Shown here: positions 25,193-34,667 of the stretch, piece after piece | How the letters are laid out: every line of letters begins with the position of its first letter | Numbering within the stretch: position 1 is the first letter of the stretch | Assembly (NCBI GenBank): GCA_022360175.1 | Contig: JAKSDI010000075.1 | Location: 1 to 54,919, forward strand | Source: Chitinophagales bacterium | Lineage (GTDB): Bacteria > Bacteroidota > Bacteroidia > Chitinophagales > Saprospiraceae | DNA: 54,919 nucleotides | Direction of reading: 5' to 3' | Position numbers and translations under genes: made by a program | Notes under the pieces: generated by a model | Databases searched by the model: none | The model's input: only the letters and a program-made list of their open reading frames with translations | Told to the model about the DNA's origin: nothing

Positions 25193-25238
25193 CAATAAAA
25201 AATGGCTCCATTTGTACAAATGGAGCCATTTTTTATTG
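25193..25238. terminator. Perfect 46-bp palindrome: bidirectional intrinsic terminator after ftsH
   Basis: Bases 25193-25238 form a perfect palindrome centred between 25215 and 25216, with a GC-rich GGCTCC segment and a T run at the 3' side on both strands. It sits 32 bp past the ftsH stop, as expected of a strong intrinsic terminator for ftsH. Confidence 0.88.
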
Positions 25239-25269
25239 AAGACCAATTTACTTATCGGTCAAATGATAT

Positions 25270-27276
25270 TTACTCTACTGATTCATCTGCATTAGAAGAT
25301 TGATCAGTAGTACCATTGCTAGCTGTAAGATCTGGAGTATATACTTCTTCTGTACGGCCATGAGGGCGCTCTCCTATCATCCGCTCAACATCAGACTTTA
25401 GCAAGACCTCTTTTTCAAGTAGTGCATTTGCCAGAATTTCTAATTCTTCACGGTGTTCAGATAGTAACTCTTTTGCACGCTCATATTGAGATTCTACCAG
25501 TTTTCTTACTTCGCTATCAATCAATGTTGCCGTATCATCAGAATATGGACGTTGATAAGAATCCTGAGACATACCATAGAAGGAAACTTGTCCTACTTGC
25601 TCATTCATACCAAAGATAGTAATCATACTATATGCCATCTTCGTCACCTGATCAAGGTCATTCTGAGCACCTGTAGATATTTTGTCAAAAATAATAGACT
25701 CAGCTGCACGTCCACCAAAGGTCATACACATTCGGTCTAATAATGCCTCTGTACGAGTTATATATTCTTCTTTTGGTAAATACTGAGCATATCCCAAAGT
25801 ACCAATTCCACGTGGAACAATTGTCACCTTAACTAATGGAGAAGCATGCTCCAGGAACCATCCACAAATAGCGTGTCCTGCTTCATGATAAGCAATGATT
25901 TTTTTCTCTTCAGGAGAAATCAGCTTATTCTTCTTTTCTAAACCTCCAATTACTCTGTCAAGAGCATAATTGAAATCATCCATATCAACCGCCTGCTTAT
26001 TGCGGCGAGCCGCAACCAATGCCGCTTCATTACATATATTGGCGATATCTGCCCCGGCAAAACCAGGTGTCATTTCAGCCAGTGTTTCAGGATCAACACT
26101 AGGCTCCGTTTTTATAGTTTTAAGATGAACCTTAAAGATTGCTCTTCGTCCTTTCATATCTGGGCGATCGATACCTATTTGACGATCAAAACGTCCTGGA
26201 CGTAGTAAGGCTGTATCCAATACATCTGGACGGTTGGTAGCAGCCATCAGGATTACACCTTTATCGGTGCTGAAACCATCCATTTCCACTAGCAACTGAT
26301 TGAGCGTGTTCTCTCGTTCATCGTTTCCACCTTGTATGCTATTTCTGCCACGAGCTCTACCTATCGCATCAATTTCATCGATAAACACGATACAAGGCGC
26401 TTTTTCTCTGGCTTGCTTGAAAAGATCACGTACCCTGGAAGCACCTACCCCAACAAACATTTCTACAAAATCAGAACCAGAAATAGAGAAGAAAGGCACT
26501 CCTGCTTCACCCGCTACAGCTTTAGCCAGCAAAGTTTTACCCGTACCTGGAGGGCCTACTAATAAAACACCTTTTGGTATTTTACCGCCTAGTGCTGTAT
26601 ATTTTTTAGGATTTTTCAGGAAATCAACCACTTCCATTACTTCTTCCTTTGCTTCGTCCAATCCTGCCACATCCTCAAAAGTAATGGTCACCTTACTATT
26701 TTGGTCAAATAGCGTAGCCTTAGATTTACCTATATTAAATATCTGAGCTCCGGCGCCACCAGCACCACCACCTACACGACGCATGATGAATACCCAGATA
26801 GCAATTACAATAATGATTGGCAATACCCAGCTCAACAAGGGGGCGAGCCAGTTTTGCTTGGTTTCATATTTAGGGCTTATTTGAGCTTCTCGATCAATGT
26901 TTGCTTCATCCTGAATTTCTCGCAACCATGTCTCAAAGGATTCAACAGATCCTATCTCACGCCAATAGTGATAGCGATCTCCTCCTATACTGCTTTCCGC
27001 TGCATCACTATAGAAATCAGGTTTTTGCTCTAGTGCTTCTTTCTTTATGTATATGTAAGCCCGCTTTTCGTTGACAACGATCAACTTTTTGATGTCCTGC
27101 TTGACAACCATTTCACCGAGCTTATTACGCTCTACCTGATCATGAGAACCTTCTGCCATGCTGTAAAAATTCAGCGCCAGCAGAAATAAGGCTATAATGC
27201 CGTAGATCCAGTAAGAGTTAAACTTCGGTCCAGCAGGCTTATTGCTGTTATTATTACTGTTGTTGTTATTTTCCAT
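25270..27276 (-). CDS. ftsH: ATP-dependent zinc metalloprotease FtsH
   Basis: The 668-residue protein has an Asn-rich N-terminus, a first membrane helix (about 22-40), an extracytoplasmic region, a second helix (about 146-165) and then AAA and M41 protease domains. Walker A GPPGTGKT (241-248), Walker B FIDEID (298-303), the SRH region ATNRPDVLD...RPGRFDR, and the zinc site HEAGH (464-468) are all intact. FtsH degrades misfolded membrane proteins and selected regulators. It lies 147 bp downstream of rsfS on the same strand, a neighbourhood common in Bacteroidota, and ends at a strong terminator. Confidence 0.98.
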   Translation of the reverse strand: MENNNNSNNNSNKPAGPKFNSYWIYGIIALFLLALNFYSMAEGSHDQVERNKLGEMVVKQDIKKLIVVNEKRAYIYIKKEALEQKPDFYSDAAESSIGGDRYHYWREIGSVESFETWLREIQDEANIDREAQISPKYETKQNWLAPLLSWVLPIIIVIAIWVFIMRRVGGGAGGAGAQIFNIGKSKATLFDQNSKVTITFEDVAGLDEAKEEVMEVVDFLKNPKKYTALGGKIPKGVLLVGPPGTGKTLLAKAVAGEAGVPFFSISGSDFVEMFVGVGASRVRDLFKQAREKAPCIVFIDEIDAIGRARGRNSIQGGNDERENTLNQLLVEMDGFSTDKGVILMAATNRPDVLDTALLRPGRFDRQIGIDRPDMKGRRAIFKVHLKTIKTEPSVDPETLAEMTPGFAGADIANICNEAALVAARRNKQAVDMDDFNYALDRVIGGLEKKNKLISPEEKKIIAYHEAGHAICGWFLEHASPLVKVTIVPRGIGTLGYAQYLPKEEYITRTEALLDRMCMTFGGRAAESIIFDKISTGAQNDLDQVTKMAYSMITIFGMNEQVGQVSFYGMSQDSYQRPYSDDTATLIDSEVRKLVESQYERAKELLSEHREELEILANALLEKEVLLKSDVERMIGERPHGRTEEVYTPDLTASNGTTDQSSNADESVE

Positions 27277-27423
27277 TTAATAAACACTCTTTATGTGCCA
27301 AAACATTCAGTCTTTAATTATAAGCTTAGGCACCATATCATCATATCTCAAAGCTCACTTCGTGTATAGTAACGCCATAAATAGCATTTCGTTGCCATTT
27401 TAAGGCCAAGACTTCCGTGAATT

Positions 27424-27810
27424 CTACAAACTTTGATATTCTGTAAACTTTGCGTCACTCCAAAGCTGTTCCAACTCGTAGTATTTACGTGTTTCTCTGT
27501 AGAAAATGTGTACTACGGTGCTAAAGTAGTCCAGACACACCCAATGTGCATTATGCTCTCCTTCTACATGGGAGGGAAAAGTTGCAGTTTCCAGTTTAAG
27601 TCTTTTCTGAATATTACCAGAGATGGCTTTTACCTGGGTGTTCGAATCGCCTTCACAGATGATAAAGAAATCGGTTGGAGCGTCTTCCACTTCTCGAAGA
27701 TCCAGTTTTACCAGGTTTTTACCTTTTATATCCTGAATGCTTTCGATGATTAATTCATTCAAATCTTCAACGGTTAACTTTGGTTGTTTAACTTTAGCTT
27801 GTGAACTCAA
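27424..27810 (-). CDS. rsfS: Ribosomal silencing factor RsfS
   Basis: The 128-residue protein matches RsfS/Iojap: LNELIIESIQDIKGKNLVKL, DFFIICEGDSNTQVKAIS, and the C-terminal WVCLDYFSTVVHIFYRETR, typical length. RsfS binds ribosomal protein uL14 and blocks subunit joining in starvation. The start is TTG at 27810: an in-frame TAA lies just upstream and no ATG precedes the conserved core. It diverges from birA with only 56 bp between, and is followed by ftsH. Confidence 0.93.
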   Translation of the reverse strand: MSSQAKVKQPKLTVEDLNELIIESIQDIKGKNLVKLDLREVEDAPTDFFIICEGDSNTQVKAISGNIQKRLKLETATFPSHVEGEHNAHWVCLDYFSTVVHIFYRETRKYYELEQLWSDAKFTEYQSL

Positions 27811-27823
27811 ATTTTGTTTTTAT

Positions 27824-27837
27824 TAGATTTGCAAATC
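27824..27837. promoter_or_regulatory. Palindrome and candidate -7 element between rsfS and birA
   Basis: GATTTGCAAATC (27826-27837) is a perfect 12-bp palindrome midway between the divergent rsfS and birA starts. TAGATTTG (27824-27831) fits the TAnnTTTG promoter element for birA. The palindrome could serve both directions or bind a regulator; I see no matching -33 box. Confidence 0.4.
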
Positions 27838-27866
27838 AGTAAATAAAGTTATCAAAAAAATCTCTT

Positions 27867-28643
27867 TTGATTAATAAAAACACCCATTTTATTGGAAAGG
27901 TTCTCTTGGCGTTTGATACGATTTCGTCTACCAATACCTATGCTTTAGAATTACTATCAAAAAGTGAACCAAAAGAGGGGACTGTCATAACGGCGTCTTA
28001 TCAGACAGAAGGGAGAGGACAAATTGGCAGTAAATGGACAAGTGAGGCAGGAAAAAACATGATGATGAGCATTATTTTATATCCTTCCTTTGTCAGTTTA
28101 AAAGACCAGTTTGTACTTAACCAGGCATGTGCGCTAGCTGTAAGAGATACATTTGCAGCCTATATCAATCACGAGGTATATGTAAAGTGGCCCAATGATA
28201 TTTATATCGGGCAATACAAAGTGGCAGGACTTTTACTCCAATCTGCTATTAGTGGCCAAAAACTTCAATATTGTGTTGTTGGTTTAGGTGCTAATGTTAA
28301 TCAGGGCGCTTTCCCTTCTGAAATTCCCAATGCTTCTTCACTATATAATATTACCGGGCAAAAACAGGATTTAGATGGTTTAAGGGATACGTTTTTTCAT
28401 CAGTTGGAGCTTCGTTATTTTCAACTTAAAGCAAAACAGTATGACCTTATAAAAGCAGATTACCTTCGCCATATGTATGGCTTTGGACAGCAAGGAATTT
28501 TTGAACGCCCGGATGGTGTACAGTTTACAGGCACCATTACAGGTATTAATTCTCATGGTCATCTTTTGTTAAAACACGATATGGGAGAAGAAGCATTTCA
28601 ACTAAAGCAAATAAGCCTTGTTTCACTAGTGCTTAAACATTAA
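27867..28643 (+). CDS. birA: Biotin--[acetyl-CoA-carboxylase] ligase (monofunctional BirA)
   Basis: The 258-residue enzyme joins biotin to the carboxylase carrier protein. Motifs GRGQIGSKW (49-57) for biotinyl-AMP and KWPNDIY (107-113) are intact, and the C-terminal domain is present. There is no N-terminal DNA-binding HTH domain, so it is not a repressor of the Escherichia coli type. The start is TTG at 27867: no ATG lies between there and the conserved DTISSTNTYA, which begins at residue 17. It is directly followed by cinA (6-bp gap). Confidence 0.93.
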   Translation: MINKNTHFIGKVLLAFDTISSTNTYALELLSKSEPKEGTVITASYQTEGRGQIGSKWTSEAGKNMMMSIILYPSFVSLKDQFVLNQACALAVRDTFAAYINHEVYVKWPNDIYIGQYKVAGLLLQSAISGQKLQYCVVGLGANVNQGAFPSEIPNASSLYNITGQKQDLDGLRDTFFHQLELRYFQLKAKQYDLIKADYLRHMYGFGQQGIFERPDGVQFTGTITGINSHGHLLLKHDMGEEAFQLKQISLVSLVLKH

Positions 28644-28649
28644 AAGTTA

Positions 28650-29897
28650 ATGAAAGTACAACTTATCACGATTGGCGATGAAATTCTGATTGGTCAAATT
28701 GTAGACACTAATTCTGCATGGATGGCTCAGCAACTTAATTTAGTGGGAGCCCAGGTGACGGAAATAGTATCCGTATCTGATGAATCTGATGCTATTACAG
28801 AAGCAATGGAATTAGCATTCAAGCAAGCGGATGCGGTTTTGCTAACAGGCGGGTTGGGTCCTACAAAGGATGATATCACTAAAACAACACTTGCTACTTT
28901 TCTTGGACAAGAATTGGTATTCCACGAACCTACCTATGACCGAATTTGTCGTTTTTTCGAAAGAATAGGGAAGGCTCCTACGGATGCACACAGGCATCAG
29001 AGTTATATGCCAGAAGGGGCGGAGCTATTACATAATAAAATGGGTACTGCTCCCGGAATGTGGATGGAATACAATGATAAAGTTATTGTGTCCATGCCAG
29101 GTGTGCCTTATGAGATGAAGTATTTGATGGAACACGAGGTCCTTCCAAGGCTGAAAGATCGTTTCCCTTCACTACCGATTGCTCATCGTACGTTGCTTAC
29201 GGCAGGAGAAGGAGAGTCCCGTATCGCTAAACGTATAGAACAAGTAGAAAACGGATTACCTTCGTATATTAAGTTGGCATATCTCCCAAATCTGGGGCAA
29301 GTCAGGTTGCGATTAAGTGGTAGCCATGAAAATGAACACCAACTAAATCAAAGCCTGGATCAGTTTGCACAAGAGATCAAAGATTCAATTCCCGAACTAA
29401 TATTTGGGGAAGAAGAAGATTTGCTATCTGCTGCTGTGGGGCGATTATTACAGAAAAGAAACTGGAAATTGTCTACTGCTGAAAGCTGTACAGGAGGGCA
29501 TCTTGCACATTTAATTACTACAGTACCCGGTTCTTCTGACTATTTTTGGGGAAGTGTCGTGGCTTATGACAACAGTATTAAGCAAAGCTTGTTAAATGTA
29601 CAAACATCTACTCTTGAGCAACATGGAGCAGTAAGTGAAGAAACGGTGAAAGAGATGGTAGCAGGTGCTTTAGAGTTATTGAAAACGGATATTGCAATCG
29701 CCATATCTGGTATTGCGGGCCCAGGAGGAGGCACCGAAGAAAAACCTGTAGGGACTATATGGATGGCTGTCGGTACCCCAAAAGATGTATGGACTAAAAA
29801 ATTGCAGGCCGGAAAAAATCGATTGAAAAATATTGAATATGCCACTAACCATGCATTAAATTTTATCCGCCAGTTTCTTTTGGCAGAAAACAATTAA
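28650..29897 (+). CDS. cinA: CinA family protein (nicotinamide-nucleotide amidase / COG1058 fusion)
   Basis: The 415-residue protein has the N-terminal MoCF/COG1058 domain (GDEILIGQIVDTNSAWMAQ; LLTGGLGPTKDD) and the C-terminal CinA deamidase domain (STAESCTGGHLAH, SGIAGPGGGTEEKPVGT), linked in the usual way. These proteins hydrolyse NMN to NaMN in pyridine-nucleotide salvage and may act on ADP-ribose. Catalytic Ser and Cys region (AESCTGG) is intact. It is co-transcribed with birA. Confidence 0.95.
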   Translation: MKVQLITIGDEILIGQIVDTNSAWMAQQLNLVGAQVTEIVSVSDESDAITEAMELAFKQADAVLLTGGLGPTKDDITKTTLATFLGQELVFHEPTYDRICRFFERIGKAPTDAHRHQSYMPEGAELLHNKMGTAPGMWMEYNDKVIVSMPGVPYEMKYLMEHEVLPRLKDRFPSLPIAHRTLLTAGEGESRIAKRIEQVENGLPSYIKLAYLPNLGQVRLRLSGSHENEHQLNQSLDQFAQEIKDSIPELIFGEEEDLLSAAVGRLLQKRNWKLSTAESCTGGHLAHLITTVPGSSDYFWGSVVAYDNSIKQSLLNVQTSTLEQHGAVSEETVKEMVAGALELLKTDIAIAISGIAGPGGGTEEKPVGTIWMAVGTPKDVWTKKLQAGKNRLKNIEYATNHALNFIRQFLLAENN

Positions 29898-30215
29898 AGT
29901 ATTTTAGTGGCAGAATTTTGTTCTTTACACTATACTAATAATAAAACCCAGCCAAAAAAAGTCTCCCAATTAACCATTTTGTCAAAACAACATTTCGCCA
30001 ATTTGACTCACGGGCAAGTAATAAACTTACTTGTCCAGTAAGCAGCTTTATAATATGACAATTTGCCTCTAATGCACTAATTTTGTGGCAAATTAGCCAA
30101 ATAATATCCAGATTATGAACTTGGCTTAAAGTTATTGCCTGAGTAAAAGAAAACTTGTTTCTGCTTCACGTGAATAATTTTGAACCAGGTTCTTCACAAA
30201 CCAAAGAAAGTACCT
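29898..30215. other. Intergenic region upstream of the E2 gene
   Basis: AT-rich sequence with no ORF. A small CAAGTAA...TTACTTG hairpin lies near 30014-30033, and TAATTTTG at 30078-30085 fits the -7 element, but its nearest TTTG (30062-30065) is too close for a standard promoter. I see no riboswitch-like fold. Confidence 0.4.
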
Positions 30216-31568
30216 ATGGCTCAAGTTGAATTGATAATGCCAAAGATGGGAGAAAGTATTATGGAAGCGACTATCCTCCGTTGGGTAAAACAAGTGGGCG
30301 ATACTGTAGAAGAAGATGAAACCATTTTAGAAATTGCTACTGATAAAGTAGACTCTGAAGTACCTTCTCCTGTAGATGGGACCATCAAAGAGATACTTTT
30401 TCAGGTGGATGACACGGTAGAAGTAGGGAAAGTAATCGCCATCATCGCGACTGAAGGAGAGGAAGTAACTCCTAAAGCTAGCCCTAGCGTGGCAGATAAA
30501 AAAGAGCCCGAACAATCCTTAAATGGGCAGTCTCAGCCTAAAGAAAATGCACCTCAGCCAGCAGTAGCACAAACGGTTATGGCGGATGCAGGACCTGCAG
30601 AACGCACGGGTGCTAGTGGCCGTTTTTATTCTCCTTTAGTAAGAACCATTGCTGAAAAGGAAAATATTCCAATGGGAGAGCTAGAGCAAATAAATGGCAG
30701 CGGTTTACATGGCAGAGTGACTAAAAAGGATATTCTAGCTTATTTAGAAAATAGAAGTGCTACTCCAGTTTCGGCACCAACTGCGCCACAAGCTAAAACT
30801 TCGGCGCCAAAACCAGCAACTTCCAGCCCAGCACCTTCTCCAAGCACTTACACAGGTGATAATGTTGAGATTATCGAGATGGATCGTATGCGTTCGTTAA
30901 TAGCGGATCATATGGTTCGGTCTAAGCAAACTTCTCCACATGTAACTTCTTTTGTAGAGGTAGATGTTACAAATATTGTAAACTGGAGAAATGGAGTAAA
31001 GAAAAAATTCCAGGATCGTTATGGGGAAAAGATTACATTTACTCCTATCTTTATAGAAGCTGTAGCTAAGGCAATCCGTGATTTTCCAATGATTAATGTA
31101 TCTGTTGAAGGTAAAAATATCATCAGGAAAAAGGATGTCAACATTGGTATGGCAGCGGCTCTACCAAGTGGCAATTTGATTGTTCCGGTCATCAAAAATG
31201 CAGATCAGCTAAATCTTTTAGGTTTGACAAAGCATGTGAATGACTTGGCTAATAGAGCTCGGAATAATCAGTTGAAACCCGATGAAATACAAGGAGGCAC
31301 CTTTACGTTGACGAATGTAGGTACATTTGGAAATGTGATGGGCACTCCAATCATCAATCAGCCTCAAGTGGCAATCATGGCAGTAGGAGCTATTCGTAAA
31401 AAGCCTGCTGTAGTAGAGACGGAATATGGAGACCTGGTGGCAGTAAGACATATGATGTTCCTGTCTCTTTCATATGACCATCGGGTGGTAGATGGATTTT
31501 TGGGTGGTTCCTTCCTAAGGAAAGTAGGAGACTACCTGGAAGCGTTCGACCATCAGCAAGATATATAA
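30216..31568 (+). CDS. Dihydrolipoamide acyltransferase (E2) of a 2-oxoacid dehydrogenase complex
   Basis: A 450-residue enzyme from ATG 30216 (an in-frame TTG at 30180 is unlikely). Domains in order: lipoyl domain with DKVDSEV (lipoyl Lys 44), an E3/E1-binding domain around FYSPLVRTIAEKENI...GRVTKKDIL, Pro/Ala-rich linkers, and the catalytic domain with SYDHRVVDG (catalytic His 422). It transfers an acyl group from lipoate to CoA. Whether the complex handles pyruvate, branched-chain oxoacids or 2-oxoglutarate cannot be decided, because no E1 or E3 gene is adjacent. Confidence 0.93.
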   Translation: MAQVELIMPKMGESIMEATILRWVKQVGDTVEEDETILEIATDKVDSEVPSPVDGTIKEILFQVDDTVEVGKVIAIIATEGEEVTPKASPSVADKKEPEQSLNGQSQPKENAPQPAVAQTVMADAGPAERTGASGRFYSPLVRTIAEKENIPMGELEQINGSGLHGRVTKKDILAYLENRSATPVSAPTAPQAKTSAPKPATSSPAPSPSTYTGDNVEIIEMDRMRSLIADHMVRSKQTSPHVTSFVEVDVTNIVNWRNGVKKKFQDRYGEKITFTPIFIEAVAKAIRDFPMINVSVEGKNIIRKKDVNIGMAAALPSGNLIVPVIKNADQLNLLGLTKHVNDLANRARNNQLKPDEIQGGTFTLTNVGTFGNVMGTPIINQPQVAIMAVGAIRKKPAVVETEYGDLVAVRHMMFLSLSYDHRVVDGFLGGSFLRKVGDYLEAFDHQQDI

Positions 31569-31624
31569 TTACATCTTGTCAGACTACCTTATAGGACGCT
31601 GACTCGATGTTCGTAATAGTACTG

Positions 31625-31675
31625 GAGAAACTTGTTGTAGAGCGGGGGGCATTACTGTTCTATTACAAGTTTCTC
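31625..31675 (+). promoter_or_regulatory. 11-bp stem hairpin directly before the start codon at 31678
   Basis: GAGAAACTTGT (31625-31635) pairs perfectly with ACAAGTTTCTC (31665-31675), around a 29-base loop containing a GGGGGG run. The 3' arm ends two bases before ATG 31678, so the stem would cover the ribosome landing site. If translation starts at ATG 31702 instead, the hairpin sits 26 bases upstream. Confidence 0.6.
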
Positions 31676-31677
31676 TG

Positions 31678-33867
31678 ATGCTTAGACAACTTGTAAAGGC
31701 TATGAGGTATTTGATTACACTAAGCTTATTGTTTTTTTTATTACCATTTGCAGAAGCACAAGAAATAAAAAAACAGGAAGCAAAAGAATATTTTCTACAT
31801 CAACGCTATTCAGATGCACTGGCAGTGTTAAATAGTGCTCGTACGCTTGTACGTTCTGACAACGAAGCAAAATTTCTCAAAGCAATCTGCCATTATCAGG
31901 TCAATGAACTTGACCAGTCTCGCACGATATTCAAATCGTTAATTCAAAATGATCGGGAAGCATATCCCGAATGCTGGCTATACATGGGGAAAATATACCA
32001 TGCCATGCATCAGTTTGAAAAAGCAGCTTCTCATTATAAAGATTATCTCCGCAGGATTAAAAACAATCATCCCAATCGGGCAATGGTAAGAGATGCCATT
32101 AGCAGATGTGCTACTGGTATGCGCTTGCAGTTTAAACAATCCAAAGTGATTGTAGAAAATATGGGAGGCCAGGTAAATACTCCCTCTGATGAATTTGCTC
32201 CTGTTGTAAGTCCTAATTTTGGTAAAAAACTTTATTTTTCTTCTATCCGATCCAGCAATATGGGAGGAGCCAGAAATAATACTGGAATGCCTGATAATCG
32301 TTTAGGTAAATACTATAGCGATTTGTATTCCTGCGAACTATCTAATACTGGCTGGGGTGATGTAAAAGCAATGCCTTATCTAATTAATAGCCCGCAGCAT
32401 GAAGTTTTACTAGATTTCAGTGCTAATGGATCGGTATTATATTACTTCAAAGGCTGGACAAAGGAAAAAGGGCAAATTTATGTAGATACTTTTCGTCGGA
32501 TGGAGGAACGCCATCTAAGTTCCGATCCCTTCCAGGGGCCATTAAGCTCTGCATTAGGAGATGGACAGCCTTATTTTGTTAATGACGAGCTGGTGTATTT
32601 TGCGAGTAATCGTCCTGGAGGATATGGAGGTATGGACATTTATGTAGCAATTAAGGAAGATGGACGCTGGGGAGCACCTAAAAATTTAGGGCCGACTATT
32701 AATACGCCATACGATGAAACTTCTCCTTTTCTGGCAAGAGATAAGCGAACACTTTACTTCAGTACTAACAATAGCCAAAGAAGCATGGGAGGCCTGGATA
32801 TTGTAAAGGTCGTTTATAACAAACAAGCTGATCGTTGGACAGTTCCGGAAAATGTAGGAACCCCTATTAACTCGGCTGCTGATGATGCTTATTTCCGTAT
32901 TTCGAAAGATGGGTTTACTGCTTATTTCTCATCTGCTCGTAAAGATGGCTATGGACAACGAGATATATATGTTGCTTACTTTAGCTCTTTCCTTCCAGAA
33001 ATGGAGCTTCCTTTGGCTACCTACTCTCCTCCTCCTGCTAATGAACCTGCGCAATTGCAACAGACTACTACACAAGCTGTTGTAGACGTAGCAGTTGCCC
33101 CTCAACCTTATGGAACCACAACTACGGAGCCAGTAAGTACTAATGATCCTCCTGTTGTAACAAATGCCCAGGTTCAAACAACAAATTTATTCGACCCTGT
33201 ATATCTTACTAATAGCAATGCTCCGCTAAGTAAGGAAGCCTATGGACAACTATTAGATATTGCTGATTATCTTAAAAAATACGATGATCTTCAATTAATT
33301 ATTACAGCTTTTTCTGCGAGTGATGCTGCTGTCGGTGTCAGTATTTTTAATGGTATCAAAAAAGCTGAAGAGGTAGCAGATTATTTAATAAGTAAGGGAG
33401 TCGATCCCGGAGCGATCTTTATGCGAAGTGCTCAAGTGGAAAAAGATAAACTTTCTACTGGTGTGATGAGCCTTAATTATTCGTTTTTCAAACCAGAAGA
33501 TTTTCCAGAAGAAATTACATTGCCAGATTTAGAGGTGGATTTATCTTCTTCAGTACCTCAACATGAACTCAATAAAAATCTGATTTATAAAGTACAGGTC
33601 TTTTCATTGGGAGGTGCTTCTAAATCCGGTATGCTAACAAACTACCCTAATGCTATGGTAGAAAAGATGCATGGGGTAAAATATTATCGATACACTTTAG
33701 GAGCTTTCCAGTTTTTTGATGAGGCCGATGCTTTTAGAAAAAAACTGGCAGCAAAAGAAGCACGCTCTGCTTTTGTTGTGCCTTATATATATGGCTTGCG
33801 TGCTGATAAAATGATGGCTCGTCGTCATATCATTCATTTCCCAGACCTTCAGAATTACGCTAACTGA
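31678..33867 (+). CDS. TPR-PD40-OmpA-like-SPOR outer-membrane-associated protein
   Basis: A 729-residue exported protein; the signal peptide fits either ATG 31678 or ATG 31702 (MRYLITLSLLFFLLPFAEAQ). Order: TPR-like helices (about 30-125), a PD40/WD40 propeller (about 165-435, with repeats such as LYFSSI, VYFASNRPGGYGGMDIYVA, LYFSTNNSQRSMGGLDI), a Thr/Pro-rich linker, a degenerate OmpA-like domain (about 505-605) and a C-terminal SPOR-like domain (about 634-705, YKVQVFSLGG). The first parts recall PorE of T9SS, which has TPR, propeller and OmpA domains, but PorE lacks SPOR, so an exact role is not claimed. SPOR domains bind denuded septal peptidoglycan (established knowledge). Confidence 0.82.
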   Translation: MLRQLVKAMRYLITLSLLFFLLPFAEAQEIKKQEAKEYFLHQRYSDALAVLNSARTLVRSDNEAKFLKAICHYQVNELDQSRTIFKSLIQNDREAYPECWLYMGKIYHAMHQFEKAASHYKDYLRRIKNNHPNRAMVRDAISRCATGMRLQFKQSKVIVENMGGQVNTPSDEFAPVVSPNFGKKLYFSSIRSSNMGGARNNTGMPDNRLGKYYSDLYSCELSNTGWGDVKAMPYLINSPQHEVLLDFSANGSVLYYFKGWTKEKGQIYVDTFRRMEERHLSSDPFQGPLSSALGDGQPYFVNDELVYFASNRPGGYGGMDIYVAIKEDGRWGAPKNLGPTINTPYDETSPFLARDKRTLYFSTNNSQRSMGGLDIVKVVYNKQADRWTVPENVGTPINSAADDAYFRISKDGFTAYFSSARKDGYGQRDIYVAYFSSFLPEMELPLATYSPPPANEPAQLQQTTTQAVVDVAVAPQPYGTTTTEPVSTNDPPVVTNAQVQTTNLFDPVYLTNSNAPLSKEAYGQLLDIADYLKKYDDLQLIITAFSASDAAVGVSIFNGIKKAEEVADYLISKGVDPGAIFMRSAQVEKDKLSTGVMSLNYSFFKPEDFPEEITLPDLEVDLSSSVPQHELNKNLIYKVQVFSLGGASKSGMLTNYPNAMVEKMHGVKYYRYTLGAFQFFDEADAFRKKLAAKEARSAFVVPYIYGLRADKMMARRHIIHFPDLQNYAN

Positions 33868-34011
33868 CGAAAAGGGCTTACTTTTGTAGCAAGCGACTTT
33901 AGATTAATACCTAAGCTGTTTATGATTACGATTTTCTCAGATAGCCATATAGTTATCTATTGGTCTTCTTTTGTAGTGTTGTCATAAATACAGCTTCCTA
34001 ACAAGAAATTG

Positions 34012-34566
34012 ATGAGAAGGATAGAATTTTTACGAGAAGGACTTAGAAACATCCAAACGGTAGGAACCCTGACTCGTAGTTCAAAGCATCTTTGTTTGGG
34101 GATGATTAAACACGTGAACTTTTCTGATGCTAAATTAATAGTTGAATTAGGTGCTGGAGATGGTGTAATTACCAAACATATACTTCGCAATATGAGCCCA
34201 GATGCTAAATTGCTAGCTTTTGAGGTGAACCCAAAGTTTTGTGATGTGCTCCGTAAAATAAATGATGATCGCCTTATAGTAGTAGAGGATTCTGCAGAGT
34301 ACCTGGGAAAATATGTCGCAGAAGCAGGAGGCAGTGAAGTGGACTATGTCATATCTGCCATTCCTTTTGTAACCTTACCCAAAGAAGTAGGACAAAAAAT
34401 TGTTGGTATATGTCATAATTATTTGAAGAAGAGTGGTCTTTACATTCAAGTGCATTATTCTCTTATTATGAAAAGTCTTTATTCTTCTATTTTTGGAAAT
34501 GTAGATGTCAATTTTGTTCCTATAAATGTGCCACCAGCATTTGTGTTGGTAAGTGAAAAACATTGA
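34012..34566 (+). CDS. Class I SAM-dependent methyltransferase (KsgA/PmtA-like)
   Basis: A 184-residue protein from ATG 34012 (a preceding TTG is ignored). It contains the SAM-binding motif VELGAGDGVITKHIL and the acidic loop AFEVNPKF, in the arrangement of rRNA adenine dimethylases and of bacterial phospholipid N-methyltransferases; the small size and the active-site-like SAIPF motif suit the phospholipid N-methyltransferase group. Substrate is inference. It stands alone, 144 bp after the SPOR protein gene. Confidence 0.8.
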   Translation: MRRIEFLREGLRNIQTVGTLTRSSKHLCLGMIKHVNFSDAKLIVELGAGDGVITKHILRNMSPDAKLLAFEVNPKFCDVLRKINDDRLIVVEDSAEYLGKYVAEAGGSEVDYVISAIPFVTLPKEVGQKIVGICHNYLKKSGLYIQVHYSLIMKSLYSSIFGNVDVNFVPINVPPAFVLVSEKH

Positions 34567-34581
34567 TGGCAGGAACCTAAA

Positions 34582-34599
34582 GCAATAATGGTTTATTGC
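34582..34599. terminator. Small hairpin after the methyltransferase gene
   Basis: GCAATAA (34582-34588) pairs with TTATTGC (34593-34599) around a short loop, 16 bp past the stop. No U tract follows, so confidence is low. Confidence 0.3.
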
Positions 34600-34667
34600 C
34601 TGTGATCTGTTCAAATAAGTGCTCGTTTTCACGAGGCAACTAAAGCCTTTGTGTTTATACTGTAATT

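Noticed and set aside
31678-33867. Assignment as T9SS component PorE
   Set aside because: TPR, propeller and OmpA-like parts match, but the OmpA-like domain is degenerate and a SPOR domain ends the protein, which PorE lacks.
33957-34190. Antisense ORF over the methyltransferase start
   Set aside because: No similarity or start context; it overlaps the SAM-binding motif of a convincing gene.
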